Notes: a model not told the origin generated them from the sequence alone. A stretch of DNA of 64,000 nt from Corinectria fuckeliana (GCA_019137255.1 WPDH01000028.1:186001-250000); one strand, 5' to 3'. Positions 35,482 to 46,923 are shown, counted from the first letter of the stretch. A program made the numbers and translations.

Positions 35482-38193
35482 ATGACGGCGTCGCGATACC
35501 GGGCTCGCAAGCAGCGGGTCCTCCGGTCCGTCTTCCAGACCGACGTCTCCCAACCGACTCCCCGCTCTACGCCCGTCGCGCCCTTCACTCAGCCCGGCGC
35601 CGTCTTTGGCGGTCCCTTGGGCGGTCCACACGCGTCATCATCCCTCTCTTCCTCTTCCGGACTGCCCCTCAGCGGCCAGCATGGTGCTGCCGTTGCCAGT
35701 GCTGGTGCCGGTGCCGCAGCCGCCGGCCCCCATCCTCTCGCTCCTCCACCACCACCACCCCATCACGCCTCGCTTCATCATGCCAGTGACCAGGTGAGGT
35801 GGGATCGTGCCTGGCACGTCGTCACTTCTCGTATCCAGCTGCCCTCTTCGGTTGCTGTCGAGGACTCCTTCGGCACCCTTGCTCCCGAATCGCAGGAGCT
35901 GGATATTGACGTCGACTTCATCGACTCGCTGGCCCTAGTCCTCAACCCCGGCCGCTTGCTGCCTCAGGCTATCCAGATCGAGGACATCCTGCTGTGGCAT
36001 ACCCAGCAGGTCCGCCAGCATTTCGTCCATCATGTCATGCCCTTGCTTGCTGCTTGTGCCGGCCAAGGGGGCCAGGCCCAGGTGCTCCTCGCCAGCATTT
36101 CCACCCTTGAGGCTGCCCATCGTCAGTATCTCTATGGCTTGCGACTCATTTCCAGGGGCTTCGGGAATGACGCGTTTGGTGCCACTGCCATGGCCAAGTT
36201 CCGCCGCGATCTGCATGCCATCATTGGGAACTCGATGACCCAGGGTTTGACGAGTGCCCTCCGTGGCGTGGTCCTCCAGCTAGTTCGCATGATTCTTGGC
36301 TCTGGAAGACAGTACGACGGAGAGCTGGCGCCCTTGGACCATGAAGACAGTGATCGCGTTTCGGCTGCACGAGGGGAACTCCTTGGTCTGCTTGAATCGC
36401 TGCAAAATGTTGGCTTGACAGGCGAGACATTCCAGGTCCAGTTTGCCGAGATCATGAATTCGACCATGGCCGAGTTCATTCAGAACTCGTACTCGGGTGT
36501 ATGGCAGACGACAGAACCGTCGAGCACTACCTCTGCAACTGTGCTCTCCGGGTGCCTTGCTCATCTCTCAGAATGGGTTGAGAACCACTACGGGCGCCTC
36601 GCTGTCCAAGTCTTCAACCGCCTTGGTACCCAGGTTGCCTGGAGTGATGTCGAGTGCTGGAAGGACATCGCTGTTGGCCGGCTAGCCACATTGCGCATCC
36701 AGGAGTTATTTGACATTGCGCTGAACTGGCCCGAAAGCAAGGGCGGGCTGGAGGACCTCCGCTTGGCCGTCACTACACCACAACGTCGTCTCCAGCTGAC
36801 CGACGCCTTCTCTGTGGCACTTCAGAAACGACTTCTTCATCCAGGCCGCTCTACGTTGGACATTCTGCAGACCTACATCTCCATGATCCGGACCTTCCAT
36901 GCCCTGGATCACTCGAAAGTGTTGCTTGACCGCGTTGTGCATGCCCTTCAACTTTATCTCTGCCAGCGAGATGATGCCATTCGCATTGTTGTCACAGGAC
37001 TACTTTCAAACCCAGGCGGCGAGGACGCTAGCGATGGAAAGGCGAAGCTCGAGGAGCTGGCAGTCTTGCTGAACTCGGCCTCCCAGCAGCAACGCCGCCA
37101 AGTGGACGACGAGGACCTCGACTGGGACGACATGACCTGGGTCCCTGACCCGGTGGATGCCGGGGTCAATTACAAGAGACCCAAGAACGAGGATGTCATT
37201 GGCACTCTCATCAACGCTCTGGGCTCTCAGGATATCTTTATAAAGGAGTTTCAACACATCATTGCCGAGCGACTGCTCTCGAACCAAGCTACGTTCTTTC
37301 AAGAAACTAAGGTCCTGGGCTTACTAAAGAAACGGTTTGGCGAGGGGGCTTTACAGAATTGCGATGTCATGATGAAGGATATTCAAGACTCGAAGCGGGT
37401 AGATGCTCGGCTGCACAAAACCTTGCGACGCAGTTCCGATCCCGAGGCAGAGGGCGTTACGTATCACTCCAAGATTCTATCGCGACTTTTCTGGCCGAGC
37501 TTGCCCAAGGATCCTTTCGCAGTACCTCCGCCAGTAGCGGACATCCAGAGGCGGTACGAGCAGGGTTTCGAAATCCTCAAATCATCACGCAAGCTCACCT
37601 GGCTAGACCACCTTGGCTCGGCGACGGTCAAGCTAGATCTGGAAGACCGCTCGATTGAACTTGAGTGCAAGACGTACGAAGCGGCTGTGATTTACGCGTT
37701 CCAGGATGACGGGCCGTCGGGAGAATCGGGTCCCCAACAGCGAACTTTCAACGAGATTTGGGAGAATCTGATGATCGACGAAGATCTTCTTGAGCTCGCA
37801 CTGAGATTTTGGATGGGCAAGAAAGTAATTCGTGACGCCGGGAACAAGACGTACGTGGTCCTTGAGCGTTTGGATGACACGTCTGCGGCTCAAACCGAGG
37901 ATTCGTCGAACACTCAAGGTGTGGAGGATGGTGGCCAGCCATCGCCGCGCAAGACTAAGAGCATGGATTCGAAAGAGAAAGAGCGGCGGACCGTTTATTG
38001 GCAGTTCATCGTGGGCATGCTGACAAACTCGGCTCCAGCAATGCCGCTGGGTCAAATATTGATGATGATGAAGATGTTGATCGCCGATGGCTGTCCGTGG
38101 AGTAACGAGGAACTGCAGGAATTCCTGGGAGAAAAGGTGGCGGAAAATGAGTTGGAGCTAGCGGGCGGCAAGTATCGCCTGCCAAAGAAGTGA
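35482..38193 (+). CDS. APC2: Anaphase-promoting complex subunit 2 (cullin-like)
   Basis: Apc2 is the cullin-type subunit that, with the RING protein Apc11, forms the catalytic core of the APC/C ubiquitin ligase controlling exit from mitosis. The single exon encodes 903 residues. The cullin-homology region lies in the C-terminal half: FIKEFQHIIAERLL at about residue 585, the segment LFWPSLPKDPFAVP at about 670, and SRKLTWLDHLGSATVKL after it. The last 65 residues (YWQFIVGMLTNSAPAMPLGQ to the final GGKYRLPKK) match the winged-helix APC2 domain. The start was placed at MTASRYRARKQRVLRSVFQT: the frame stays open 67 codons upstream, but that part is Pro/Thr/Asn-rich leader. The N-terminal 90 residues contain Ser, Gly-Ala and Pro-His tracts and look disordered. 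Absence of introns in a gene this long is notable beside its neighbours. Confidence 0.93.
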   Translation: MTASRYRARKQRVLRSVFQTDVSQPTPRSTPVAPFTQPGAVFGGPLGGPHASSSLSSSSGLPLSGQHGAAVASAGAGAAAAGPHPLAPPPPPPHHASLHHASDQVRWDRAWHVVTSRIQLPSSVAVEDSFGTLAPESQELDIDVDFIDSLALVLNPGRLLPQAIQIEDILLWHTQQVRQHFVHHVMPLLAACAGQGGQAQVLLASISTLEAAHRQYLYGLRLISRGFGNDAFGATAMAKFRRDLHAIIGNSMTQGLTSALRGVVLQLVRMILGSGRQYDGELAPLDHEDSDRVSAARGELLGLLESLQNVGLTGETFQVQFAEIMNSTMAEFIQNSYSGVWQTTEPSSTTSATVLSGCLAHLSEWVENHYGRLAVQVFNRLGTQVAWSDVECWKDIAVGRLATLRIQELFDIALNWPESKGGLEDLRLAVTTPQRRLQLTDAFSVALQKRLLHPGRSTLDILQTYISMIRTFHALDHSKVLLDRVVHALQLYLCQRDDAIRIVVTGLLSNPGGEDASDGKAKLEELAVLLNSASQQQRRQVDDEDLDWDDMTWVPDPVDAGVNYKRPKNEDVIGTLINALGSQDIFIKEFQHIIAERLLSNQATFFQETKVLGLLKKRFGEGALQNCDVMMKDIQDSKRVDARLHKTLRRSSDPEAEGVTYHSKILSRLFWPSLPKDPFAVPPPVADIQRRYEQGFEILKSSRKLTWLDHLGSATVKLDLEDRSIELECKTYEAAVIYAFQDDGPSGESGPQQRTFNEIWENLMIDEDLLELALRFWMGKKVIRDAGNKTYVVLERLDDTSAAQTEDSSNTQGVEDGGQPSPRKTKSMDSKEKERRTVYWQFIVGMLTNSAPAMPLGQILMMMKMLIADGCPWSNEELQEFLGEKVAENELELAGGKYRLPKK

Positions 38194-41100
38194 AATCAGG
38201 CTCGGCTTCTGACGGTCTGAAATGATTGATTTCGGGGCGAAACTCCGGAAGCTTCCCCCCCCCCCGGCGCTTGCGATGCGTCTTTGCGGCGTCATCTCTT
38301 CAAGTGTGGCATACCCTTGGCCTTGTCAGCAATCGCCCGAAAAGCAGCCATGCGGCCAGTGTCGACGGGACACAAAAAGGAGCCCACGAGTCTGTCGAGG
38401 GCAGAGAACACGTTGACGACCCTACGAGTCACTCGGATCAAGTCAGACGGGGTAAAGGCCGAGGGAGCTCTTTGGCGTGCGGGAGGAACACGGGACAAAC
38501 ACGGGACAAGGGCCTCGAAGAGATGGTTGCAGGGACAAGGGCAACGTGTGTTCGTACGTGGTACGAAGTACAGGCAAGCATTCATATTCCGGGCGGCGCA
38601 GATGGTTTCTCTCTGGTCGCATATGTTGAAGCTGGGGGGAACGCAATTCCGAGACTGTATCTATGTCGAGCTCACGACCGATACGTAACCGGCGTATCTG
38701 TTTAAAAGCCATGACAGGGCTGGTGCTGTATAGGTCAGTGTAGGAGATTTTCTCCAGCAAGTGCCCAAGATTCCTAGAAAAGGAGGAGAACTAAAGAGCC
38801 AGAAAGGCACAAGCAGACACCTAACGATACACTACCCAAAAACAGGAGAGTCCTCCATGATGGAAGCCGGGGTTGCAGAAGGGCCGAGACGTATCAATCG
38901 TGAGTCAAGGCGGGTGAAAGCTTTGCTCGCTCAGTGGCAGTGGCGGTGACTGTGACTGTCGTAGGGGCCGCCCGTGCGAGCACGAGTATGTACGGGCGAC
39001 GAATGCATTGGCGACATGCGACAAAGTGGTTGCAGTGTTGGTGGGAAACACGACGGGATCAGCGTGAAGTGAAGTGGCATGCGATATGACTTGGCTGCTG
39101 CGAATGGACGGGAGACACGGTGAGGGAAGTGAGCGACGGATCAGAAGGTCCGCGACAAAGCAACTGTGCGTAGGTAGTTGGTAGGCCAGCGCGCAGGTAG
39201 CTGCTCAGGTGCGTGCGTCGTAACTACCTAGATGCGTAGATGAGTGGTTGAATGGTTGAATGGGTGAATGGGTGAGGGGCAAAGAAATGGGTTTTGAGAC
39301 AACATGGGAGCGACCGGGGCGCGCTCTTGGTCTAGATTGACTGATGAGGTGTCAGGTGGCAGACAGACAGGGCAGTCGGTTGATAGCGGAGCAGGCTGCG
39401 TCAGACAAGTCAAATAGAGCCGACAGAGGGTCCCAGCCGTCAGTTGGTGAAGGAGAGGAGAGGAGAAGTCGAGACTAGTAATTAAGTAGGGGGTGGTTGG
39501 TAAATGACAAGATCGAGAGAGCCTGCAGCATTCACTTGTTCGAGACTAATAAACGGATACACAACCATGGACATGGCAAGAAGGCCCAACAGTGGAGATG
39601 GAGAGGGGAGAGGGGAGAGATGGGGTTATAGTTGTCATCCTTCCATCATCACCTTGCCATATGCGTCCGTCAGCGTAGTAAAACGGAGGTCGACGTAAGG
39701 TTGATGATGGCTTGAAACACTGCGGCAGTGGAATGAAGAGAGAGTAATGAAGTGGTCTTATTATCAAGTTGGATTTCAGCTACCTACATACCCCTCCTAC
39801 ACACCCCCGGGCCGAGAGACACGCTCACATGATGGTGGATGATGGCTACTAGCTACTTAAGTAGACTCCCCTCGTCATGACTGTATTTACTGCCAGGTGA
39901 GGTGTGCACAAAGCTCTTCTTTCACTGTCCGATTGATTGATTTTATTTTTATTTTTTATACTGCTGGACTGTCCCTTTGCAGCCACGTCACGATGCTCTA
40001 GGGTCTATCCTGGCTGGCTGCTACTCGCTGGTGCTGTTGGGTAAATGAGGCCATGGGTTTTTGCAGTGGACGACAATTAGGCTACCCCCACCACCACTGG
40101 CCCTCCGTCTACCTACCTGTTAGTTAGACCATGACGCTCGTATTCTCTCGGGCATCTAAGACTGTGTCTCTCACTCACTCACCCACTCACGCTCCTTATG
40201 GCGTTTGCCGTGATTAGTAGCAGGTCTTAGGTTATAATCTAAGTAAGTCAACTAGGCACCTACCTAACTAGTGGTGGTGGTGGATGGTGCCTTTTGGCCT
40301 TTAGTGGTCTCCGTTTGACTGCGTTTTAGTTCAGCTTGGTTCAGCTTGTTCAGCTGATTCCCGTCAGTTGGCTCGATGCCGTTTCCTCCTCTCTCGTCAC
40401 ATCTCCATTCTTCTTAGCCGACCTGTCGTCTCTGGGGTCGTCGCCGCCGGGTGTCACCTCCAATTCCGCTCCCGTCACCGGCCAAACCAAGGCCATCAAT
40501 CTATCATCGACCTTGCCTAGGTCCACCCAGGTCCCGTGTCCATCCATTATTAGATAGTTTTAGGTAGTTAATTAAGTACTAACTTCTCCCCGCACCGCAG
40601 TCGTTCAGTCTCGTCTACTACCTAGGTATTACTCGCGACCGGCGTCCGTCCCGCTCCCAAACACAACGTTCGGTCCGGGTTAGCCACTGCGGTCAGCCTC
40701 CGACAGGGCGACTGCTATCGCGGCACCCGGTTTCCCCTTGTCTCGCTCCTCGCAGTCTGCATTCTCGTTTTGCACAGCCGAGTGGAGAAGAAGGGAGAGA
40801 GAAAGAGACAGGTCAAACCCTCCAGCCCGCCAAGGACCAGAAAGACCTGCCCAGGCCTGCTGCCAACGTTAGCCCACCCGACCCGGCCAGACCGATACGC
40901 ACCATACCTGGCGGTAGGGTGCGGAGGGTTCAACCGTTCATGGTCAAACCGGGGGATCGCACCTGGTTAATCACAGCATTGGATGCGCCGACAGTACGAA
41001 GTGCAGTCAGTAAGGGTACCACACACCTACTGTAGAGGTGCGTACGCTTTTGCTACACGGCACCTACCTCAATAGTCACCCCGACAAATTTTTGTCATCC

Positions 41101-41778
41101 AAATCCGTTTCTAGCGCTGGGCCTGAGCTGTGGCTGCTTTAAACTGAGCAAAAGGTGAGCAACGGGTGAGCAGCCTGAGTCAAGTGCTTGGCACCTTCGC
41201 GTTGGCTGCAACGGCCGGATCAGTAGTCGGGCCGGATTGGCTGTAGGATTTTTCTCAATTGACGGGAATGTGTTTTCAGGCTCTTTGGGTGCTGTATTGC
41301 GTGCACGATGCGTTTTATTGCATTCTCTGCTGCTCATAGTAATTTGGGTGTAAAGGAGGGAAGATTGCAAAATGCAGGCGGAAATGGGGGGGGAGGTCAC
41401 GTGTGTTGTACACCTAGCAATCTGATGTTGTACACCTACTTAGCAAGACTCATCGATATATTGTGATAGAGGGCGAACACTCACTAAAATCACGGAGTAC
41501 TTGTTACTTAATCGTCCTAGGCTGTACGGGCTGACGATAAAGGTTCTATTCAACCCAGCAGCCCGAGATTAGCTTGAATAATAACGTGATACCTTCCAGT
41601 GTAAAACGGGTTTAAATTCCCTTGCGCAAAAAGGTCTTGTGCGCTCTTCTTCCGGGGCATGGTTGCTGAGCCTTCTGCGACTGAGAGTAACACAAGCACC
41701 GTCGTTGCAATGAAATCGAGAGGGGAAGGAGATATTAGGTGTGATTAGTCGAGCAGGTAGGAAAGTAGGGAAGGGAAA

Positions 41779-41957
41779 ATCGAGGTGATTCAAGGTGAGC
41801 ATTAGTGATCAAAGGTAATAAAATCCTGAGCAGAGCAAGAGCGGCGGTGCTAACTTAGTAACTTGGCCCGGACCGCCCAGCCCATCGGAGGGAGGGGGGA
41901 GTTAAGGTGATTCAAGGTGATGCTCACTGAAGAAGGGTGATCAAACCCTGAGCAAGA
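41779..41957. repeat. Diverged direct repeat pair of about 60 bp
   Basis: Two copies begin with AGGTGATTCAAGGTGA and end with CCTGAGCAGAGCAAGAGC or CCTGAGCAAGAGCAGGCGG. They are spaced about 120 bp apart, with small insertions and deletions between them. They lie directly to the left of the MITE. Confidence 0.65.
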
Positions 41958-42031
41958 GCAGGCGGCAGGTCGCCCAGTTTTCGTGTTCGACTACCTTGGT
42001 AGTCTACGAATAATCCATCCATCCTTACCTA

Positions 42032-42182
42032 CGGAAGAGGGGGGGGTCTGTGGACATAAAAAAATGTGACCGAAATGGTCTCAACATGTAGGCCTACCCA
42101 AAATGATTTTAAGCGGCCTCAACACGTCTCGGGTACGTCTTGAGACGTCCTCTTTTATGTCCAGGGACACCCACCTCTTGCG
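42032..42182. mobile_element. Probable Tc1/mariner-type MITE with TA target duplication
   Basis: The 151-bp element is bounded on both sides by TA (42030-42031 and 42183-42184). Its ends form imperfect inverted repeats about 30 bp long: from CGGAAGAGG to TGGACATAAAA on the left, and from TTTTATGTCCA to CCTCTTGCG on the right. Twenty-six of 31 aligned positions match when the last target base is included. The interior has no coding capacity and contains small palindromes (TAGGCCTA, ACGTCTTGAGACGT). Size, terminal repeats and TA duplication together fit a non-autonomous Tc1/mariner/pogo derivative. I see no second copy in the window. Confidence 0.65.
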
Positions 42183-42669
42183 TACTAGGTACTACTACTA
42201 CAGTAGGTAGGTACCGTACCTACACCTCAGTGCGAATACTCCTTGCCTGCCTGCCCGTTCTGCCCGCCTGCCTGAGGTGCACTGCCTGCACCCTAGGTTC
42301 ACCCAGGACGCCTCCTCACGCCTCTTCACACGCCTCGCACCCGCCGTCGCCGCCTCCAACGCCTCCGCCTCTGGCCAGCGACAAAAGGCAAGCAAGCCCA
42401 CCACCACACACATACGCCCACGCCCACGCCCACGCCCAACAAGCCCACGCTCACGCTCACGCTTACATTAGTAGTACCTACCTAGTATTAATCACTGTGT
42501 TGTGCGTCCACCCATCCACGTCTATCTAGAACCCAAAGGCCGACCCAGCCCGGTCAGGCCCAGCCCCAGCGACGGACGGACAAACAAACTGGGGAACTGC
42601 CTGTCCCTGCAAACCGAGCAAGCATCATCGCCAGGCCCAGTTCCAGTTTAGTCCTACAGGCTTACAAGA

Positions 42670-43660
42670 CGTGGCATTCGTTTGTTCTGCATTTTTGCAT
42701 TTTTTTTGCTCGTGCTTCTCCCGTCCTTTTCCTTCTCCTCTCCTCTCCTCTCCTCTCCTCTCTCTCATCTTCCCCCCGCCGCCTTTAGTCTCTCGCTGTG
42801 CCTGTCTCTCTCACCGTGCATGCTCTCCTGCTCTCTCCTTCACTACTACTACCACGACTACTACTACTTCCTCCTCCTCCTCCGCCTCCTCCTCCGCCTC
42901 CTCCTCCTCCTCCTCCTCCTCCTCCTCCTACTCACCTCCCGCTTTTTTACAGCCTTCCATTATTTCCCATCGCGGTCGCAATCACAACCGCAATCACGGC
43001 CACGGTCAACCGTCACTGTCGCTCTGACTTCCCTTCTTCCTTCGTCGCCCTCATTCACTCACTCGCACACGCCCCACGAACGCCGCTAGAGCCAACCGCC
43101 ATCGTCATCGGCGCTATCGCCAGTCCCCTCCACTCCGATAACGAACGAACAAGCCCCTCCTCCTACTCCCCCTCCGCCCGTCTCCGCCTACTTGGTCCCC
43201 CTCCAACCAACTTCCTCGTCTCGGCCTCCGGGGGCCTCTGTTCCCATGACCGCAAACACTCCGTGTCTCCCGATCACCGCTCTGTGATCCCAGCGTTGCC
43301 CCGATAGTCCTAGTCCAGCACTGTTCTTAAAAACAAAAGATAGGAATATTCACCTCGCCTGTTGTCGAGCTGCCTCCTCTGTCTTTGTCTTTGACTCTGC
43401 CTCTGCCTCTGCCTCTCCCTCCGCCTCGCCAATTGCCTCTTCGGACTGCCTTCTCTCCTCCCTCCCCGCCTCTCTATCTGACCGAGGTCTCCCTCAACCT
43501 CCACTTCTGCTCTCCCCTGCGTCTCCATCCCATCTGAACTGTTCCACCGCTGCCCTCGCCGTGGACGAGATACGATATCAAGCAAAGGGCCTGTGTCAGG
43601 CCAGGCCCCGTTCCCGTTTGTCTCGCTCGCCGCGACAAGACAAGACAACTTGGCCGCCGG
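42670..43660 (+). promoter_or_regulatory. Pyrimidine-rich promoter/leader of the RING gene
   Basis: Nearly 1 kb of strongly C/T-biased sequence runs up to the RING start codon, including TCCTC repeats (42734-42768), a CTC trinucleotide run (42868-42929) and CTCTGCCTCTGCCTC near 43395. CT-rich stretches upstream of the start are typical of well-expressed fungal genes. No uORF or intron can be proposed with confidence. Confidence 0.45.
42868..42929. repeat. CTC trinucleotide microsatellite
   Basis: About twenty CTC units are broken by two CGC variants and a CTA at the end. Confidence 0.85.
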
Positions 43661-43675
43661 AGTCGCTTGCTCGTG

Positions 43676-45844
43676 ATGGATCCCATGGACTACGTTCTAC
43701 ACAATCAGTCACGGTCCGCCGCTCACTACGACCCCGTCCACGCACCCTCGGGTCCGTGGATGCCCCATCCCCAGACCTCGCCCGCCTACCCGTGGCAGCC
43801 TCCCGACCAAGGCTTGCCTCAGTCGTACCCTCACCACCACCACCACCATCATCACCACCCGCTACATCCGGCTCCGGGCCTGGGCTCGGATCCGTTCGGG
43901 CTCGCTCCATCAAGCCGAGGCTTGCCTTCACCGAACCCGGCCTTCCACGCCGGCCCGGTCCCAGACAGCTTCGCTGGTGCGATGCCGCCGCGACACTTTC
44001 ACCATTCGCATTCACCGCATCGCACGTCTGGTTCCCCCCCGGGCCCTCCAGGTCCAGCCACTCATCTAGGTCCGGAGAATCCTGCTGCGAATGATGGCGC
44101 CTTCGTCAATCAGATACCCGGGGGCCGACCTCTAAGTTTTCATTCACCTGTCGGCCTCGGGACGCCTCCAGCTGGCAACAACTCGGAACCTAATTCACTG
44201 CCACGACCGCCTTTTCCAATGTCCGACCTCCCAACAAACAGCTTCGGCCAACACCAACACCCTCTTCATTTCGCAGTCCCTCCTACTCCTCTTTCCGGCC
44301 CTTTCAACCCAACTCAACCTCGGCGAGGTCACATTTCCGCATCTTCTGCCTCCTCAAGAAGTTTCCGCGAAGTACCCTCCCCTACCAGTAAGTTCGGTGC
44401 CTCGCCCTTTGCCTTTTGTATTCGTGCGTCACACAGGGTTAATCACTTTTGCGGAACCACTTCGGCATCCACCCCCTCCCTCGTCGAGGTCTCTTTTATT
44501 TGCCACTGATATTTTTGCAGGACCTTCACAGCCATCTTCGACGTCCCGCCGTCCGCATCCGAGATCACGACGATCGATGTCATCACGATTCATGGCTTCC
44601 GATACAAGCCGGGAGGACGACGACGATGACGACGAGTTGGGTCGGCAGCTATTCCTCGATCGCATAATGCATGTTGGTGGATCTCGGCCGGAGTCTTCCG
44701 ACGATGCTATAGTTCGCCAAATTCAGCTATTTCGAGGCACCGTTAACAATAAGATGGTAGCATCTAAGATGACCCTGCGTTCGCTGCAGAGCGTCAACAT
44801 CGTAGACCTTCCAGAAGCCGAAAGAAGTAGGTGGTTGCGTGTATACACCGTTGCAGACTGCAGTCAAAATCAGTGCTGACTTCCTTCTAGCTTGTGTCAT
44901 CTGCTATAATGACTATGGCGTCGAGACCCCCGAGGGCATCAACGAGGCTCCGCTCCGCCTTCCCAAGTGCAAGCATATTTTTGGGGATCATTGCATTAAG
45001 AAATGGTTTGAAGATTCTGACAGCTGTCCGTATTGCCGCGACAAGCTGCATTCGGAGCCCAAACAGCATGGCACATCGGCCAGGGCGTTCCTGAACATGA
45101 TGAGGATGCGGGGCGTTGCAGTCCCCCCGGGGTGCGTATCCAACACCCTTGTGGTCTGCGAGGCCCTCCTTATTTATTAACAGATGTAATAGATTGTCCT
45201 CGAGTGCGGACGAGGTTTTTATCAGAGCCATGCGAATGACGACGGCCGAGGAAGTAGAATCGGCTCGCTCGGCGTCCCGGCAGACTTCAACTGGTGGGAG
45301 ACGTTCTCCGCCAGACGATGCGAACGAGCAACAGCGTCGAACCCGACCGCGCCATAGTACCATAGATCGTGGAACTGTCACGTACGGAGAAGGATTCTCG
45401 TTGTCCACACCAGATGGAAGCACGCCTAGAAACGCGCCTGGAAACGTGTCTACGCGCACGCTTCATCAAAATTACGCACCGAACCCGCCGATGCCACAAC
45501 CACGACGAGCGTGGCAGACTGTTGGTACACCAGTGGGTGAGTCGTCCGAGACTAGGCGGCCTGGGCTTGCGCAGCCTTCGAATTCGATGTCTCCTTCTGC
45601 GCCAAGCTTCTATCCCCGGGCCATCAACAACCCAGCCATGACACCGGACTATTTGGCGTTGCTTGGAGTACAACAATCTTTGTCGTCGTCATCGTCGATG
45701 CCGAGACTCCCAAACCCCTTGCAATCGCCCGGCGAGGTAGCACGAGGAGGGGGACAGCAAGCCAGTGTGGCTAACATGCGTGGAGACACGGACGAGACAA
45801 GCCAGGGCTCGCCCGACCAGAACAACAGGAACCGGCCTTGGTGA
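43676..45844 (+). CDS. RING-finger protein, probable E3 ubiquitin ligase
   Basis: Exons 43676-44387, 44521-44826, 44891-45131 and 45193-45844 sum to 636 residues. The RING lies at residues 341 to about 390: CVICYNDYG, then LPKCKHIFGDHCIKKWFE, then SCPYCRDKL. At the place where RING-H2 proteins have His and RING-HC proteins have Cys (after HxF) there is Gly, and a His sits two residues later; HxFG versions are common among fungal RING proteins, as I recall. The N-terminal 240 residues are Pro/His-rich, with nine consecutive His. An acidic EDDDDDDELG patch precedes the RING, and the 215-residue tail is disordered. The acceptor of intron 3 may be 45183 instead of 45192; both keep the frame and differ by three residues. 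Substrate and partner E2 are unknown. Confidence 0.85.
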
Positions 45845-46923
45845 AGTGCGTGCTGAGGCAAGTCAGCCTAGGGGCCAAGTACGCCCCTTTCGCCGCTTGG
45901 CTATCGGCGATATTGTCCCCGGCTCTGCGGAGTGACGGAGGCTTTCATGTCCCATGTCCCTTGAGGCAATGACTGATGGTGGCTCTCTGTACCGACTGGC
46001 AAACGATTCGATGAAACGACATGACGAGGACGGGTTGCGGGGTACGAATAGAGCACATAGGAATACGGCACTGACGGAAGGGTTTCGGAGGATTGAAACG
46101 TGACGGTGTTGGATTTGGCAAGCACAGCACGGCAATGGGCCGTGGCAACTTTTGATGGAAATTGCACACGGGATTATTTTTTTTCATTTTTTTCGAGGAT
46201 TTGACTTGGTGCTCAACACACACCCTGGCAGAGAGAGACGGCCTAGCGGCCCTATTACAGGAGCGTAATTAGCGATAATTGCACCACACAGCGAGAAAGA
46301 CATCCACTCATGATCAATCAGCAACACAGGCAAAGACGCAAAGTCCGCACTCCGCATCCTCGAGATCTCCTCCCCGGATACTAATTACTACGTAGGCCTA
46401 GATAATTGCCTATTACCTACGTAGTAACTATGTAGTCTGGGCACCTAAGCTACCTACCTATGCAACACAACCGCACCCACCTCGAATGGAGAACCGGCTC
46501 GAGTTAGCGCAGTGGGACTACAACGGACATAACTAGGCCTTGTTTGTTCACGGGGCGGGGATTTGGATTCTGATGACGGGCCCGTTGGGGTCGGGCAATC
46601 ATGACGACCGGTCGGGGATTCTCGAAGCCGACTGACTGACTACCTACGCCTGAGAAGCCTCTGTTCATCGACTGGAGGCCTACTGGAGCCTCAATCGGAT
46701 CAAACGGCAACAGTCTCCCGCGGCACGACGAACCCGCGCGTTTAAGGTGAGCGAATCGCTTAAAGTCGAGACGCCCCGTGGTCGTCCTCCCTACCTATTA
46801 CCCGTTTAGAACTTGGCTACCACCCTTCTGCCGTCGCCCGTGTTTCGTGTTTCGTGTTCCGGCTCTACAGTCTCAACTTTCTCTCACTCAGCCCTCCTCC
46901 CAATCAGAAAGAAAACATTGGCC
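45845..46923. other. Intergenic region between the RING and P450 genes
   Basis: No gene is seen. It contains the presumed RING 3' UTR with a T run near 46174-46194, a perfect 12-bp-arm inverted repeat at 46385-46427 and a P450 promoter region without a clear TATA box. Confidence 0.6.
46385..46427. repeat. Inverted repeat, perfect 12-bp arms
   Basis: TTACTACGTAGG and CCTACGTAGTAA flank a 19-base spacer. The core TACGTA is itself palindromic. Confidence 0.75.

Larger units (their letters stand above)
38194..43675. other. Intergenic region between APC2 and the RING gene
   Basis: 5.5 kb without a supportable gene. From left to right it contains a C12 tract just after APC2, many TAGGTAG/CTACCTA words, the palindrome CTACTTAAGTAG at 39853-39864, a triple TTCAGCTTG repeat near 40331-40356, a diverged direct repeat at 41779-41957, a probable MITE at 42032-42182 and a long pyrimidine-rich tract from 42670 to the RING start. 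Confidence 0.6.

Noticed and set aside
42671..43307. Three overlapping plus-strand frames rich in Ser/Pro/Leu
   Set aside because: They are translations of the CT-rich leader in three frames; none continues into the RING exon.
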